The notes: generated by a model not told the origin, from the letters alone. A DNA stretch of 64,000 bases from Volvox africanus (GCA_030268105.1 BSDZ01000027.1:251001-315000), one strand, 5' to 3'; counted from the stretch's first letter, positions 33,061 through 46,100 are shown. A program made the numbers and translations.

Positions 33061-34429
33061 GGCACGACGTCAACATGGGAGCTCAGGGAGTAAGAAGAAA
33101 CAGGTAACAAAGTGTCCACGTACATAGTACTTAAAAGCACTGTCCAGCCTAGACATGATTAAAATTATCATAACCAAAAATGATAATTGCTGGGTCGTGT
33201 CGGCTTAATTCACCTTTATACACATGCATGTAAATAAGCATAATTTTCCTTTTCTGAACTTTTCAGGAGTTGCTTGAGGAGGAGGTAAGCGAGGATGAGA
33301 AGAGTGAGGACGAGCAGGATGACGCCACCAGTGCGCCAGAGGAGGACGTGAATGAAGATAGTGAAATAGAAGATGATTAGATAGACATGTGCCTAAGCGT
33401 ATGTTATGGTGGGCTGCTAAATGTGCGGTGGCAGATGAAGTTAGGATTGTGTACCTAATGATGATTTAAATTTAAATTTAAATGGTTGGTGCATGGTTGG
33501 TACAAATGATAATTGAGCTCATAAACAAGATTTGATTGGCAGGATTGGATGTGCAGAAATTTAATTGTTTAGTTGAGTGAATGTCACTCACCAATGGCTG
33601 CCTCTACTTGGATGCTTTCCAAATAATGAGCTGTAAATTATCACCCTGGAATATCTTCACCAATCAAAACTCAAATCCTATTGATATTCTTAATAACAGC
33701 TATGTACATTACGACAGGATAGTTTCCATACACAAAAAAATAATTCTGCAGTGGGTGGGTAAAACAGCAAACAATAACAGGAATGATAACTGAAACAATA
33801 AATAAATAACCAGAATGACCAAAAGTAGTTACAGTAAGTAAGAATGCGAGCCTGCCTCATATGCAAAATGAAAGTGGTGCAAATGTTGCTATCACACGTG
33901 TAAGACCTTGTGAAAGTGTGCCAATACGTTAGTTATATGCGTTTAAAGCTTTTACGCAACCCACAACTGCTTGCTGTGTACACATTATTTGCAGCATATG
34001 CAAGCATGCGTTCAAGCGCCTTAATGCGCGTTAAGCCTGTGTATATGGCGTGTTAGAGAACTTTTAGTCCGTTACCTTCCATGCACGCTATGTTTTCTTT
34101 GCTTGAGCGTGGGGCTCTAACACTTGTGGTGCGTTAGGCCTAACGTGCACCTTAGAATCTATGTGGGTGTGTTTGACATTGTCTAAGCTCGTGTTAGGTT
34201 GTGTAAGCTAACACAAAGTAAACGCAAAAATATTCGTTTCCCCCAAAAAACTTTATTTGTGTTTGCGTTAGGGTGTGTTATGATCGTGTTCCCGATACGG
34301 AAAAATAGCGCAAAGCGTTTGCTTTGTGCTAAACTCACATTAATTCATGTTAAGCTCGCGTCAGGCTCGTGTTAGGGGTCCCTAAGGCAAGCCTAACGTG
34401 AGCTAACGCACGAATCTGTTGTTATAGTG

Positions 34430-34760
34430 CTGCCTATGGCAACAAAACAGGGTTGGGTACGACAACTCGGAAATAATGTTTTCTCTGTACATCCAGTTTT
34501 GGGTGCAATGAACTGCGCTTGCCTCCCCTCTGCCTTCCTGCACATAACATTTTAGCAGACAGCAATGGCAGCATATACCTGCTATGATGACTGTGCACAG
34601 CAGCAACCAACACCAAGGAAGCCAACAGCAAAAAGATGGAAGTCCATCAATGTCCGCCTTCAACCAACAGGTCGGCAGGGACCCCTAAAAACCCTAAGTA
34701 ACTATCTAGCAGTTTGGGGCAGTGTGACACCTGGCCACATATGAGTCGCCCCACTCATTG
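34430..34760. other. Right flank of the palindrome, degenerate open frame
   Basis: A plus-strand frame runs through TKQGWVRQLGNN and RWKSINVRLQPTGRQGP with one stop. It may be the other half of the element remnant at 13217-13549, but the join cannot be shown. Confidence 0.3.
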
Positions 34761-34919
34761 GTACGCATTGGTAGCGTATGGAAAACCCTGGCAAGCATCA
34801 ATGCTCTCACCAGGCTTAGTTTATGACAACGTAGACTTACCACGATGACATACATGTTATCTTGCTAGTGTGCGTCGCTCAGTTTTACTACTCCTACATA
34901 CACGTTGACACACATAAAC

Positions 34920-35075
34920 ATACACATACACATACAGGATGCATAGTTGACATCCAGCAATAAACTAATGTACTTGCATTATTTCCATCTTTGTATATTT
35001 GTGTGTGTCTCCGACCAGGTGGCCATTTGGGCCCCATGCCGCACCTATATCCATCATGTCGCATCCATATACATA
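34920..35075. repeat. Dispersed repeat, copy 1
   Basis: About 150 bp (GTTGACATCCAGCAATAAA through CAGGTGGCCATTTGGGCC to CATCATGTCGCAT), flanked by CATACA-type microsatellite DNA. It is about 90% like 50085-50205. Confidence 0.8.
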
Positions 35076-35402
35076 TACGCAATAACAGTTATCATCGATG
35101 AGGAATCAGCTGAGATCAGACCATCAGACAACGAGCGATTCTCACAATTCAGAATAAGTCACAATAACACTAATTAGGTCATAAGTTATAATGGACATAA
35201 GTGTCTATCTGCAATGACGACAACGACGACAGCCCTTCCTGAACGTCATATATAAACACTGCAGCTCCGGTGATAAACGTACATGTTACGGTGGCCGAAA
35301 CGTTAAACGCTGGGAGATCTTACTAATTCCTATCCGCCTCTCGAGGCCATTCCCTAAGGATCCGAGCTAGCGACAATAAAAATGCCAGTTCGAATCTGGG
35401 TC

Positions 35403-35756
35403 GTGGCAAAATGGCGTAGGGGGAATGCAGCTTGGATTGCCCGAATCTACGGAATTGGGTCCGAGTCCTCAGAGGGTTAAATGCATAGCCCGTGAAGTGC
35501 GCATCTGAGACCCGTAACTGGGCTGATGGTGCGGGGTGGATTGACACCCACCTAAATGCCAGTAGGTCCGAAGGGGCTGGCACATGGATAGGGGCCGTAG
35601 AGAGTAGGAAACTCTGCGTATCCAAATAACAGATGATGTCTAGCGGCCTCAGATGTAGACGCTGAGGTATGCGTGCCCACTCGGTTAAAATCCCGGAGAT
35701 TTCCATAATACACGCCAGCCCGCAAGGGCGGAGTAACCATAATAATAATAATAATA
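35403..35756 (+). repeat. SINE-like retroposon, copy 1
   Basis: Shares about 320 bp (GGATTGCCCGA near 35434 to a (TAA)n tail at 35740-35756) with 63207-63538. Just upstream, CCAGTTCGAATCTGG near 35373-35400 looks like a tRNA T-arm/B box, so this copy may keep a tRNA-derived head. There is no target duplication found for this copy. Confidence 0.65.
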
Positions 35757-37170
35757 CCTGTGTGCGTGATCAGCTAACGCACCAGAGGTTGGCAATGAGG
35801 CAGGTCAGGAGCTCCTCACCAAACCAAACACAAACAAACCACGTGCAACCCCCTCACGCTCCGTCCTCAAGATTCCTCAAGACGTCCGACGGCGGCCCTA
35901 AAGTATTTTACGGCAGAAAGAAACAAAGTTACTCTAAGAGCACACATTATTCTTTTCCCTAATAGCATTCTCCGCGTGTATGTACATGGGGGGTGGAAAG
36001 GTGATTAGCAACCCCCCGCAACCAATCCGCTCGATGAACAGCATTTCCATCGCTGATGCACACAGCTTAGCAGTCTTCCCGATTACATACTTACCGCGCG
36101 ATGAAAGGCAGGAAAGCAAATAAAGTCTCACCTGCTGCCGTACATACTTACACATACGGTCATGGATGCCATGCGCCACCACCCACGCAAATTTTCACGA
36201 CGGATTCCTCATTAACCCCACGCAACAGCGTGTTCTTCCCGAAGGGTTCGTCCAATCTTCATTAACAACTCACCATCTTCCGTGCGTGTACTGCTTAAGC
36301 ACGTACTCCATCCATAACCTCCAGCTACTTTTGTGTAATCAAGAGGACCATTCATACATCGCGCCACGCATCAGATATGTACACCCCAAGCAACGCTTCG
36401 TCGCTTTTTACAATTCACTTTCCTCAGCTGCACGTGCGTATACTTAAGTACGACAGGTTTTTCGGTGCTTGCCAGTTCGCATTTATACATATTCCCAACC
36501 ATTCATTCCTCGACTGCTTTCAGACTCCCAAAGAATAAACGGACATATCACCCCCACCCCCACCCCCACCTCCACCCCCACGCACATGTCAGGACGGCAC
36601 CCGCTCAATCAGATCATGTCAGCGCTGACATGAGGCTAGCCTCCTCTCGCGGCCCTAAATAAGGCTCTCACCAGGGCTGAACTGATAAAATGCCCGATAC
36701 ATCCACACATCCTCTTCAAAGATATAAATAGGAAACAATAATCTGAAATGAAGTTTCAGAAATCTTGCTGCTTTGTACTGCGCCGTCCATACCACTTTGC
36801 CTGCTGCTCGTCCATGCATCCTTGCTTATTACTGTACATGCTGCAATCAAAGCCTCAACCAATGCCAGCCAGCGTGCCGCCGAAACCCTACCTCCTCTAA
36901 CTCCGGGCAATCCAGCAATCCTATTGGGAATTTTGGAAATAAAAAATCTCTATAATAAGTTTAGAGCATAACCGTCAGGCACCTGCACGTAGACGGACCT
37001 CCGTACGTCCATAGATAAGGCCACGGCATATCTAGCCGCAATTATGTGACCACCCATTCATAACTTGAAGCTTTCTATCCTCTCTCGTGGAAACGTGATC
37101 TATCCCATCATTCGAATTTGAACGAAGGAAACTGATATATCCGTAGTGCTGAAGCCTATTTTGCCGCTCC
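35757..37170. other. Intergenic, 3' flank of the ferric-reductase gene
   Basis: No gene recognised. Contains a (CACCCC)n tract near 36548-36585. TTACA (TGTAA on the minus strand) near 36409 would be a possible poly(A) signal for the gene to the right. This is a weak assignment. Confidence 0.4.
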
Positions 37171-40100
37171 TTAGAGCTCGTGGGTCAAGGGATGCAGCTC
37201 CAGGTAACATCTGCCCTTCCGGCCCCACACGCCGTTCAGCCGAGCACAACGTTCCTCCACCGTCTCCACGAGCAGACGTGGCCCGGCCACGAAGACCGCC
37301 ACACGCAGGTCGGAGGGATCCTGATCTGTATATGCATCCTGCGGCGGTGGCGGCGGCAGCGGCGGCAGCGGTGCTAGTGGCGGCTGCGGAAGCGACTGAT
37401 CGCCGGCCACATCATTTCCCCGCGGAATGGGATCCCTTGGGGTGCCGGGGGTCGGATTCTGGTTATCGAGTCTGGAGAGCTGCTGCGGTTCGGCTACCAA
37501 TGTGTTGGGGTTCGGGGCGGGCTGTGGATGGGCCCAGGTGACGGCGGCGGTGGCGGCGGCTGTGGAGCCAGTCCGCGTGATAGCCGCCAGCAGCACTGCC
37601 AGGTCGGGGCGGCCATGTTTTATGTACGGCTCTGCGCAGATGTGTCCCTGAGTAGGCACATGCTTGGAGCCGTTGCAGCTTACTCGTACGCCGGTGACAC
37701 CGCATGGGGCGGCAGCATCGCAAAAGGAGGCAAAGTTGCTGTTGTCCATTGCGTTGTCCTCCGAGAGGTGTGTGACAGTGGAGTTGACCGAGGTACGGGC
37801 ATGGAGGATGGATGTGACACGACAGGCCGCGCAGGAGGCGGCGGCATCCTTCATGTCGATCAATGTGCTGGGGCAGTGCTTTGACTGTTCTGACCCCGCT
37901 GCTTCGGCGTCAGCAGTGCATCGGCGCCAGGACTTGATTCGCCTGGACGAGCGGGTCGCGGGGAGACAGTGATCTCAGTGGGGGGTGGAAGTATGGAACC
38001 GGGCCCCCCAGGCAAGGTGGAGGTTCAGACAGACGGACGGACAGACAGACAGTATGAACGGAGGGTGGGAGGGACGGAGAAGGTTAAAGAGTACATGAAA
38101 TAAGCCTAGCCAAGCACAGCACATATCAATACGTATAACTCTACTTTCTGACTCACACGACCTAGTTATCGCAACTCACAGAAGCATGTGCGCAGCCAGC
38201 ATGAGAAGGGCGGGAGGCAGTGTGGCGCCCAGGCCCAGCGCCGCGAACTGCAACATGCCCACGTGCGCGTAGTCGTTTCGCACGGCAACCGTACGGGAGA
38301 TGTGAGCGTCGTACGCCTGGGAGCAAATGAAACCCGCGAAACCGCCGGCGAAACACAGCACCACTGCCACGGCCCACAACTGGGGGTTCAGCATGTACGG
38401 GTGTGCCAGCGGCCTGAGGCAGGCGTTAGAGGTTCCCAACCAGGCAGGGTTCAATCCATTGCGAATGCTGCCACCTCGCAGACAAGCATGGTGATAAAGC
38501 AATGTATGATGTGATTGATGACTGCAAACGAAAAGGACGATAGGAGAGTGTTTTTATGAATACGTAGGGGTGTATATAGGGAGCCATATAAAAACATATG
38601 TATATGTATATGTATGTACATATATATATATAGTGATGTCATCATGAGCAAAATGCTGATAACATACACTGCCGCATGGTATTGTACTGCTGTACCACTA
38701 CACACCGTACGTTTGCGCTAATGCCGATTTATATGTCAACGTACCTTGCAGCAGTACAACTCTTGCTGCTGGTGGTAGTGGTGCCCAGTGAGTCCCCGGA
38801 TGGTCGTACGCCGTCAACCCCCAGGCGACCTCCGAGGGGGATGGACACAGCCGTTTGAAGGAGGACGTTGGAGTTGCGGCGAGACCGTTCCCCCCCTTGA
38901 GCCGCGTTTTCCTGAACAATCACCGGATCACGACCATCCTCCTCCTCCTGCTGCTGCTGGTCTGGACTGGTCAGGTAGAGCTGCAGGTCAAGCCACGCGT
39001 CGGCCCCAGTCCTGGCCAAACAGAGCAAACGACAGACACGCATTTCGGCGATGGACACATACGAGCATCGGTTGGGAGATTCAATTCACATACTAGCACA
39101 TCGGGACAAACATTGTCATATATGTCAGACCGAACCAGGACATATTTACTGCGCTACGTACATAACACGGCACATAGTATGGCAAATGTAGAATTACCGG
39201 CCTTCCACATCGATTTATTCTTGAAAGGAAATCTGTCAAAACCATGATGTGCAAAGTACCGCAGGACACTTACTTGGACGCCTCTTGTAGGACGTCGTAC
39301 GGCATGGTCGCTAGCTCGTCCCGGCTGCGGCTTAGCCAGATCAGGCTCACACGACCCGCAGGTTTCAAATCGCTGTTGGCTGCCATTGCTCGACGACGCG
39401 CTATGAGGTCTTGTAGCATACCCAGCACAGGTGTTACCTAAGATCAAGATAATGGTCAGGGAAAGACGCGCGACATACGCGTGTCATTGCGGATACCGGA
39501 TTGATGAGGATTTATGTGTTTCCAATCTTCTTCAGTTTTCTCCCTCGTCGTCTCCTAACCCAACCCCGCCGCCTACTGGAGGATGTCGACCTATGGAGTG
39601 TGGACTCACCCCGATGCCGCCCGCCACGAAGATGTGGCGATCGAAATTGGTTATCCACTTGCGGTGGGCGCCGTGGTACGGCCCACTGACGTACAGCTTC
39701 AATGAATCTGTGTTCGTTGCCAGACGAGCCACCAGGCGCTGCACACATGGTCACATGAAACATAGCATCTTTATATGATAAAAAATGTTATCGGTTAATA
39801 AAAATAAAAATAATAAAAATAATAAAAATAATAAAAATAAAAATAATTATTATAATTATAATTATAATTGTTAGGGTTTTATTATTATTATTATAATAAA
39901 CCTGTTTCAAACCCTATTATTATATTATTATTATTAAAGTAATAATAATAAATAATAATACTTATTATTATTATTATTATTATTGTTATTGCTATTGCTA
40001 TTGTTATTGTTATGGTTATTATATACGTTGAGACATCAACGATGCACAGCGGGAAGAGCTGATAACTTCACATCGAATGACCTGATGACAGACTCCGTCG

Positions 40101-43100
40101 CCAAAGTTGACAGATGATACAGTGATACAGATACAGATACAGATCATACCTGCGTCCAATGGTTGTACGTCTTGATGTGCAAAACCATCTTGGTTTCGGG
40201 GCCGCCCGCCACAGAGGAGGTGGCCAGAGTGAAAGGGTGCCACTGCCACCAGCTGATCTCCGGAACGTTGAGGAACACTATGTCCAGACCTGACCAGCTC
40301 AGAGACTGGGATGACGGTAAGGGACAGGTCAGGGACAGGTCAGGGAGGGAGCGGTGCATGAGGTTGAGATTGTCAGATCACGAGGAAGAGGGAGAAGCGC
40401 CCCGTCAGTTGAGCAGCTTCTACCCCCTGGATGAAAAGCTTCCCCCGATGAAAATCAATATGCACATATGCACCATCTATCCAGCATAATTTACGGTACC
40501 TTATCACATTGTATTGTGAGTGTTAGGATGTTCCCATGAGGGGACAGGAAGGCTGCCGCGGGGGCTTCGGGACCAACAGATGCAGACGCGGTGATGGACG
40601 TCGAATTGAAGGCCTGCTGCAACGTACGGAGTACGACATCCAACAAGTACAGGAAGATGCCTGCATGCAGTACGAGGAAATTCAGGAAATGTTAAATGTG
40701 TCCCCGGGTAGGTTTAAAGTAATATTGGTATTCCGGTGGGGCCGTTTTGAAGACCCAGTAATAACAGTTCATGAGGGAGTAGTTAATTCATGGCGCAGGC
40801 AGTAGACGGGGAATATCCTTCCTACCATGAAGGATACTACTGTCACACATTTGTGGGATATTTCCGCAAGCAGAAGACTGACCAGGAGTCAGATAGCGGT
40901 TTCATTCCATTTTCCAATAATAGCAGGCGCCGAGGTACCAGTGCAAATACCCGGTTATGGTCCGTTCTAGGACCAAAGAGGATTAAGCCTGGAAGTGGGC
41001 GTGATGACCATACCGTGGCGACCGTGCCGTGGATATCGTAATGTGAACACCGTACCATGCGTATGTGCGGCAAAAAGGCTGTACATTACCGTCAATGCTC
41101 CGCTGCACCCGTATGAGTGTCGAAAAAAATGTAAAAAGAGAAATTAGACAATGCTGGGAGCTGCAGCTGGGCAGAAAAGAACAGAAACTGCAGCTGAGTC
41201 ATGCACTATTAGTTCTGAAGCCGATCAAAACGCCTGATTGCCGAAATATTGCATTAGAGGACATAGCATGGCATTCGGGGAACATGCCCAGAGATTGAGA
41301 AACAATGCATCTTTTGTGAACTGCGGATGGTGCAATAGAACGTAACGGTCTAATGTACCCTTGCTTCACTGCTGACAGACAGAGTTGAAGCCGTTTATTT
41401 GTTAAACGAAAATTGATTCACCAGTGTCAAATAAAAGGATCCTCCATGGGGGGAAATGGAACATCTGGCGACCAACAGTATTTGCGAGGCCGAGAAAAAT
41501 ACTTACAGCCTTCGAACATATGATGATTAGAACACAACCGGTTAGGTACGCCACTGTGTCCCTGGGGGTTCCAGAATCGATCCTGACTGAGAGCAGGATA
41601 ACATTCCCGCCTCTGGTAGAGGGAGGATGTGGCCCCGATGTTGATGGACGGTGAGGCCCCCGTTATAGTGATTTGCGAGCCAACCAGGAGTGGAGTATCA
41701 ACTCCAGGCTGCCGTTCATCGGACAGATTCCTCTGGATGCTGGCGGTGAGTGCTGAATCCGGTAAAATCACTGGTTTCGGAGCAGTCAACATCCCAAGGG
41801 ATAAAAGGATGAGGCTGCCCCGAAATACATACAGGGGAAGGTAGGGACTACTGCCAGGTGGTAGTGGCCACGGGTGAAGCAAAGCCCCACTATCCCACAC
41901 ACATACAACAACTGGATCTTACACATAAAAAGCCTGAAATAATGATGCTCTATAGTATGCAGTAGTACTAAATACGTAGTACGTACTGCACGGCATCATT
42001 TTACAGACGAATAGGAAAAGGTCGACCAACCAAGGGTATATGAGGCCTACAACATTAGATGCAGCAATATGATGCATTTTTAAAGAACTCGACATAATAA
42101 GGGAATCATAGTACTCAATAATATATATCATTATTGTGACCGCACGGAAAATTTGTAGCATGTTTAAGGAAAGGAACGACTGGATGCAACGGAACAACGA
42201 CCGGAATAACGGCCTGAATGACCGGAATAACGACCGGAACCACCGGAACAACGGCCAGAAAGGATCCATCAGATGGAAAATTCTAAACACTTGTAAGAAG
42301 AGGAATGATCGGGGGCGGTTGGTCTTTGGGTCAAGCTGGGGGCCCAGGGCTTGGTTGATCTTTGGGTGTACCCGGGGACCCAGGGGGCTGTGTATACATG
42401 TATATGTGTGTGTGTTTGAATATACGTATATGTATGTATATAAATATACATATATATATACCCTAAAAGCCCTAAAAGCCCTAAACATATCGGTCTTTTG
42501 ATTTTTAAATCGATTTATCGACTTACTTGTAGTACTGCACAGTGCAGATATCTAAAAGTGCATCTCACCCTCACTCCCTGCATTTCTCACTCCCTGCACT
42601 CCTCACACCGTTGGATATGCGATATCAAATTTGCTTATTGCTTTTTCCATCGGCGGCGCCTCAGTACCATACATTTCGATGCAGATATTTCGCGTATCAA
42701 ACGGTGTGAGACGTGTAAAAAAACGTGTAAAAGTGAGAGTGAGATACATTTTAACATATCTGAACTGTGCAACAGCATTGCACTGGAATCATCGGAATAC
42801 ATCGGAATAAACCCGCTATCTCACGATTCAGTCATGCAAATACTCGAAATATCATGCAAATTGTTTGACAGGGTGCGGCCCTCTGCTGCTGGACGAGCGA
42901 GCGAGGACTGAGTGAGGGCCACGACGAGCGACGAACGACGAGCAAGCGAGTTGAACAACAGAGAGCCGTATCCCATCTCACTCTTGGCAGTACATTTCTC
43001 ATATCCTGCCTGACCCGTGAGATAACTGCTCCATTTCGAATATCACCTCGGGGCAGGGGTGCTGAGTGGGGCGCCACCAGAGGGATAAGAGATATGTAGT

Positions 43101-46100
43101 ACCGCCCCACTAGTAATTGGGAGCAATGGCGGATGAAATCAGCAGCTTCGGCGCTGCTGCTGTGTACCCCATGGTGCTGTTTCCTTCGCGCTTTAACCCC
43201 TACCTGGCATGACCCATGGGGCGATATCCTTCCGATGCATGAACGCGAACAACATAAATACCACCGTGCCGCCGATGTGAGAGGCATAGAACAGGTTGAA
43301 GAACCGGCGCCGGATGTAGGGGATGCTGGTGACCCATAGGATCCAGCCGGCAATCAGCGAAATAAGGCCCGCGATGTTGTTTACGTAGCTATTCATACTC
43401 CACTGCATGTTGGCGGATAGCCTGACGCAGCGGGCAAAAGGGCCGACGGACGGAAGGGCGGAGCAGGTCAATGAAGGGCCGCGGCTGTGACTGCGGCTGC
43501 GACGGCGGTGACGGTATTCAGTACACAAAAAGCACTTCAGATCAAAAGAGTTTTGGGGGTGCAGCTGTGATTACCAGCTTAGCTACCGATATTCCAGGTA
43601 TTGGCAAGCATAATATTTACTGGCTTTGGGGTGGTTTTAGTGTAGACAATCAACTTTAAACCGCTTCAACAGCTTTCACTATACTTTACCCCTCGTATTG
43701 GCGGGTTTAAGTGTATTTCATAATATAATATAATATAATATAATATAATATAATATAATATAATATAATATAATATAATATAATATAATATAATATAATA
43801 TAATATAATATAATATAATATAATATAATATAATATAATATAATATAATATAATATAATATAATATAATATAATATAATATAATATAATATAATATAATA
43901 TAACATAGAATAATATAACATAATATATACATATTGTATATTTCAATTTATATCATATAAACGGAGGACCTAAAACCAAATACGGGATTAAGAATGTGAT
44001 ATTTATGTAAGAAGAAGGGAATTAAAATAATCTTATGAGTTTACTAAAAACAAGTATAGTGAGAAACGAACCAGATTAACTTACGTGCCATCTTTAGTCC
44101 AAAGGGCCATGTAGATAATGCCATGCAGTGAGTACATCATCAACGTACCGTGACCCAACCACCTGCGCAACCAAGTATGGCAGCAGCAGGGCGGTCAAAC
44201 AGCAGGGCCGTCAAGCAGCAAAATGTGCCCACAACTTCGCCGCACCGACGACCCAGGCGCCCCACGCTCGCCTCTGTAAATATGTGCCTAGAATCTACAT
44301 TGTGGTCGATCGCACGCACATGAGCGCAGCAGAGCGCTAGTCCGACGCCGAACCTTCACCCACCTGTGATACTTCACCATTCTGGGGAAGTCAGACTGCA
44401 GGAGCCAGTGAAGGAAGTTGCAGCGGGGCAGCGGAAAGAAGAGCATCAAGAGGTCGAAGTTGCCGACCATGCCGGTATACTTGGCCATGCTGCGGGGGAA
44501 GCGTTCAACAAACCGCAAACCGCAAAAAGCTTATGTATGTTTGGGTCGGGTGGGGGTGTGTGTGGATAAGAGGGTGGAGCAGTTGTGTGAAAACGGTTAA
44601 GTTACGCTGAGGGGAAGGATACGGTACGTACGACTGATGTGTGTAGCTCCGGGACCAGGCCTAGGCCTACCTTATGTCAATCTATACCTACGGACCGAGA
44701 GCCCTACGGACAAAGCCGAATGGATCACATTTTTCTTCTTTTGCGTAACTGGAATAGACACGAGTATGGATATAGGACAAGATATATAGTCATGGGCGGT
44801 ACTGCATTTGCAGATACAACAATAGCTGCTCGCTCGCTCGCTCTAGAACCGAGTGATCGATCTACTGGTCGTCCGGCTAACACCTTCCTTCTTTCTTTAT
44901 TTCTTTCTTTCAAGAGTAAGTGGGAAAAAACAGGATAATTCACACCAAGAAACCAAATAGCAGGTAGCAGCCCTAAACAAGGTAAATATTATTGGCGATG
45001 TGTTATAAAATGGTATATCAGTTGGATATAGCGATCCATACTAGCAACAATCCCGCTGTTGTAGCTGTACTCGGCGGTAGGCTATCGACCCGTGCTCGTA
45101 CAGTGTTGTATCTCTGTTGTGTCGGCCAACAAAGGCCCAATCGGAAGGATGACCATCTAAGGTCCAGGATCCTTTGACACTGCCCGTAGATACCCCAGGA
45201 TACTACATACAGTTTGTAGTGCTATACGCGCAAGTATATGTGCCGACTCCAGAACGAACTATTCGGACTTCTTTTACTATCAGATAATGTGTAACTTATA
45301 CTTTCTCGTAATTACGTCAGGCTTCCTTATGTCTGATAGTCTACGTCTCAATGCGATGGCTGAAACCCTACAACATTCGAAATATATGTATATGTAAGAA
45401 GTAAATCTACTAAAATATCCGGAAATATGACCGATGAACACAGCAGAACACAACACAGCAGCCACACAGCAGCCAGTCAGGGCCAACAGAACACAGCAGA
45501 TAGTCAGGGCCAACAGATACCCACGCACAAGCAAAGCACCGCCGGATAAACCGAGGCCGTTTAGATGCTGCATAAGTTTAGACGCTATCGTTTTTACCTG
45601 TTCTGCACTTCTCTGGGCAATGGCTTCAGGGTTGTGGTCTTCGTTGCCGTTGAGGTGGAGGTGGAGTTCTTTGTGGTTACATGGGTGATAGTCGTGGTAT
45701 AATTGCTCTTGGTGCTGTTCAACGTCCTGTTGCTACTGATAATAGTAGGGGTGGTGCCGGTGGTGTTGGTGACCTCAAGCTGGCTTCGGAGGCGAGCAGG
45801 CGCTGCAGTAACTTTATTCAAGTTGACCCCCGAGGAGGAGTTGAACGATGGAGGAGAAGGCGAAGGGAGAGCGCTGCTGCTGTTGGTAGCCCGAGTGGCG
45901 GTTGTGTTGCTCTTGAGAGTGGCTGATGAATTGCTCTTGACCGTGGTACTCACGACTGCGGGATGGAAGGCGAACAGCAGACAGACAGGTAGGCAGACAG
46001 ACAGATAGACAGACGGTGAAACACCTTACAAAATGAAGCCAGTAGTATACGGCCTTGTTGGACATACATGGCAAGCGTCTATCCGTATTCCCTCTTGCAT

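Larger units (their letters stand above)
17882..33380 (+). pseudogene. Right-arm copy of the palindrome-borne gene, interrupted by gypsy
   Basis: Clear phase-0 exons with GT-AG borders: 19393-19470 (78 nt), 19659-19727 (69), 19819-19884 (66), 19972-20011 joined to 33066-33103 (78) and 33267-33380 (114, stop TAG). Upstream coding-like blocks lie at 17882-18212 (with CAFHVHDELQKLASSP), about 18560-18798 (LFDSEDEDGKL, preceded by an in-frame TAG) and 19006-19300. The 5' end is lost at the centre. No catalytic motif of a known transposase is visible. An accessory or transposase C-terminal gene is the likeliest guess, given the CACTA-like ends. The gypsy insertion in an exon means it cannot make the full product. 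Confidence 0.5.
13550..34429. mobile_element. Giant palindromic CACTA-like (EnSpm-type) element containing nested retrotransposons
   Basis: The left end reads CACTATGACAACAGATTCG. The right end, read on the minus strand, is CACTATAACAACAGATTCG. The arms (13550-17614, and 17679-20011 plus 33066-34429) are inverted copies around a 64-bp centre. Near the centre, paired positions sum to 35293 without a single indel over at least 1.6 kb. Subterminal zones are packed with CTAACG/CTAACAC-type motifs in both orientations, as in CACTA elements. Subtracting the TRIM (left) and the gypsy/copia nest (right), the arms are 3.71 and 3.70 kb. A 3-bp target duplication is not seen (AAT left, CTG right). The CACTA assignment therefore rests on termini and subterminal repeats. 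Confidence 0.6.
17679..34429 (-). repeat. Right arm of the giant inverted repeat, split by the gypsy element
   Basis: Sequence 17679-20011 continues at 33066 after the 13-kb gypsy insertion and its duplicated GGCAC. Removing the insertion restores collinearity with the left arm, including a 78-nt exon (19972-20011 joined to 33066-33103) that is intact at 14971-14894. Confidence 0.9.

Noticed and set aside
13550..34429. Palindrome as a sequencing or assembly fold-back artefact
   Set aside because: The arms carry different insertions with proper target duplications and scattered substitutions, so they existed as separate DNA for some time.
39793..40019. Possible CRISPR-like or direct-repeat array
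   Set aside because: Simple AT-rich repeats without spacer structure; no CRISPR array or cas-like gene anywhere in the window.
43666..43946. Ile/Leu/Tyr repeat ORFs across the TAATA array
   Set aside because: Pure translation of a microsatellite in all frames; lies in an intron.
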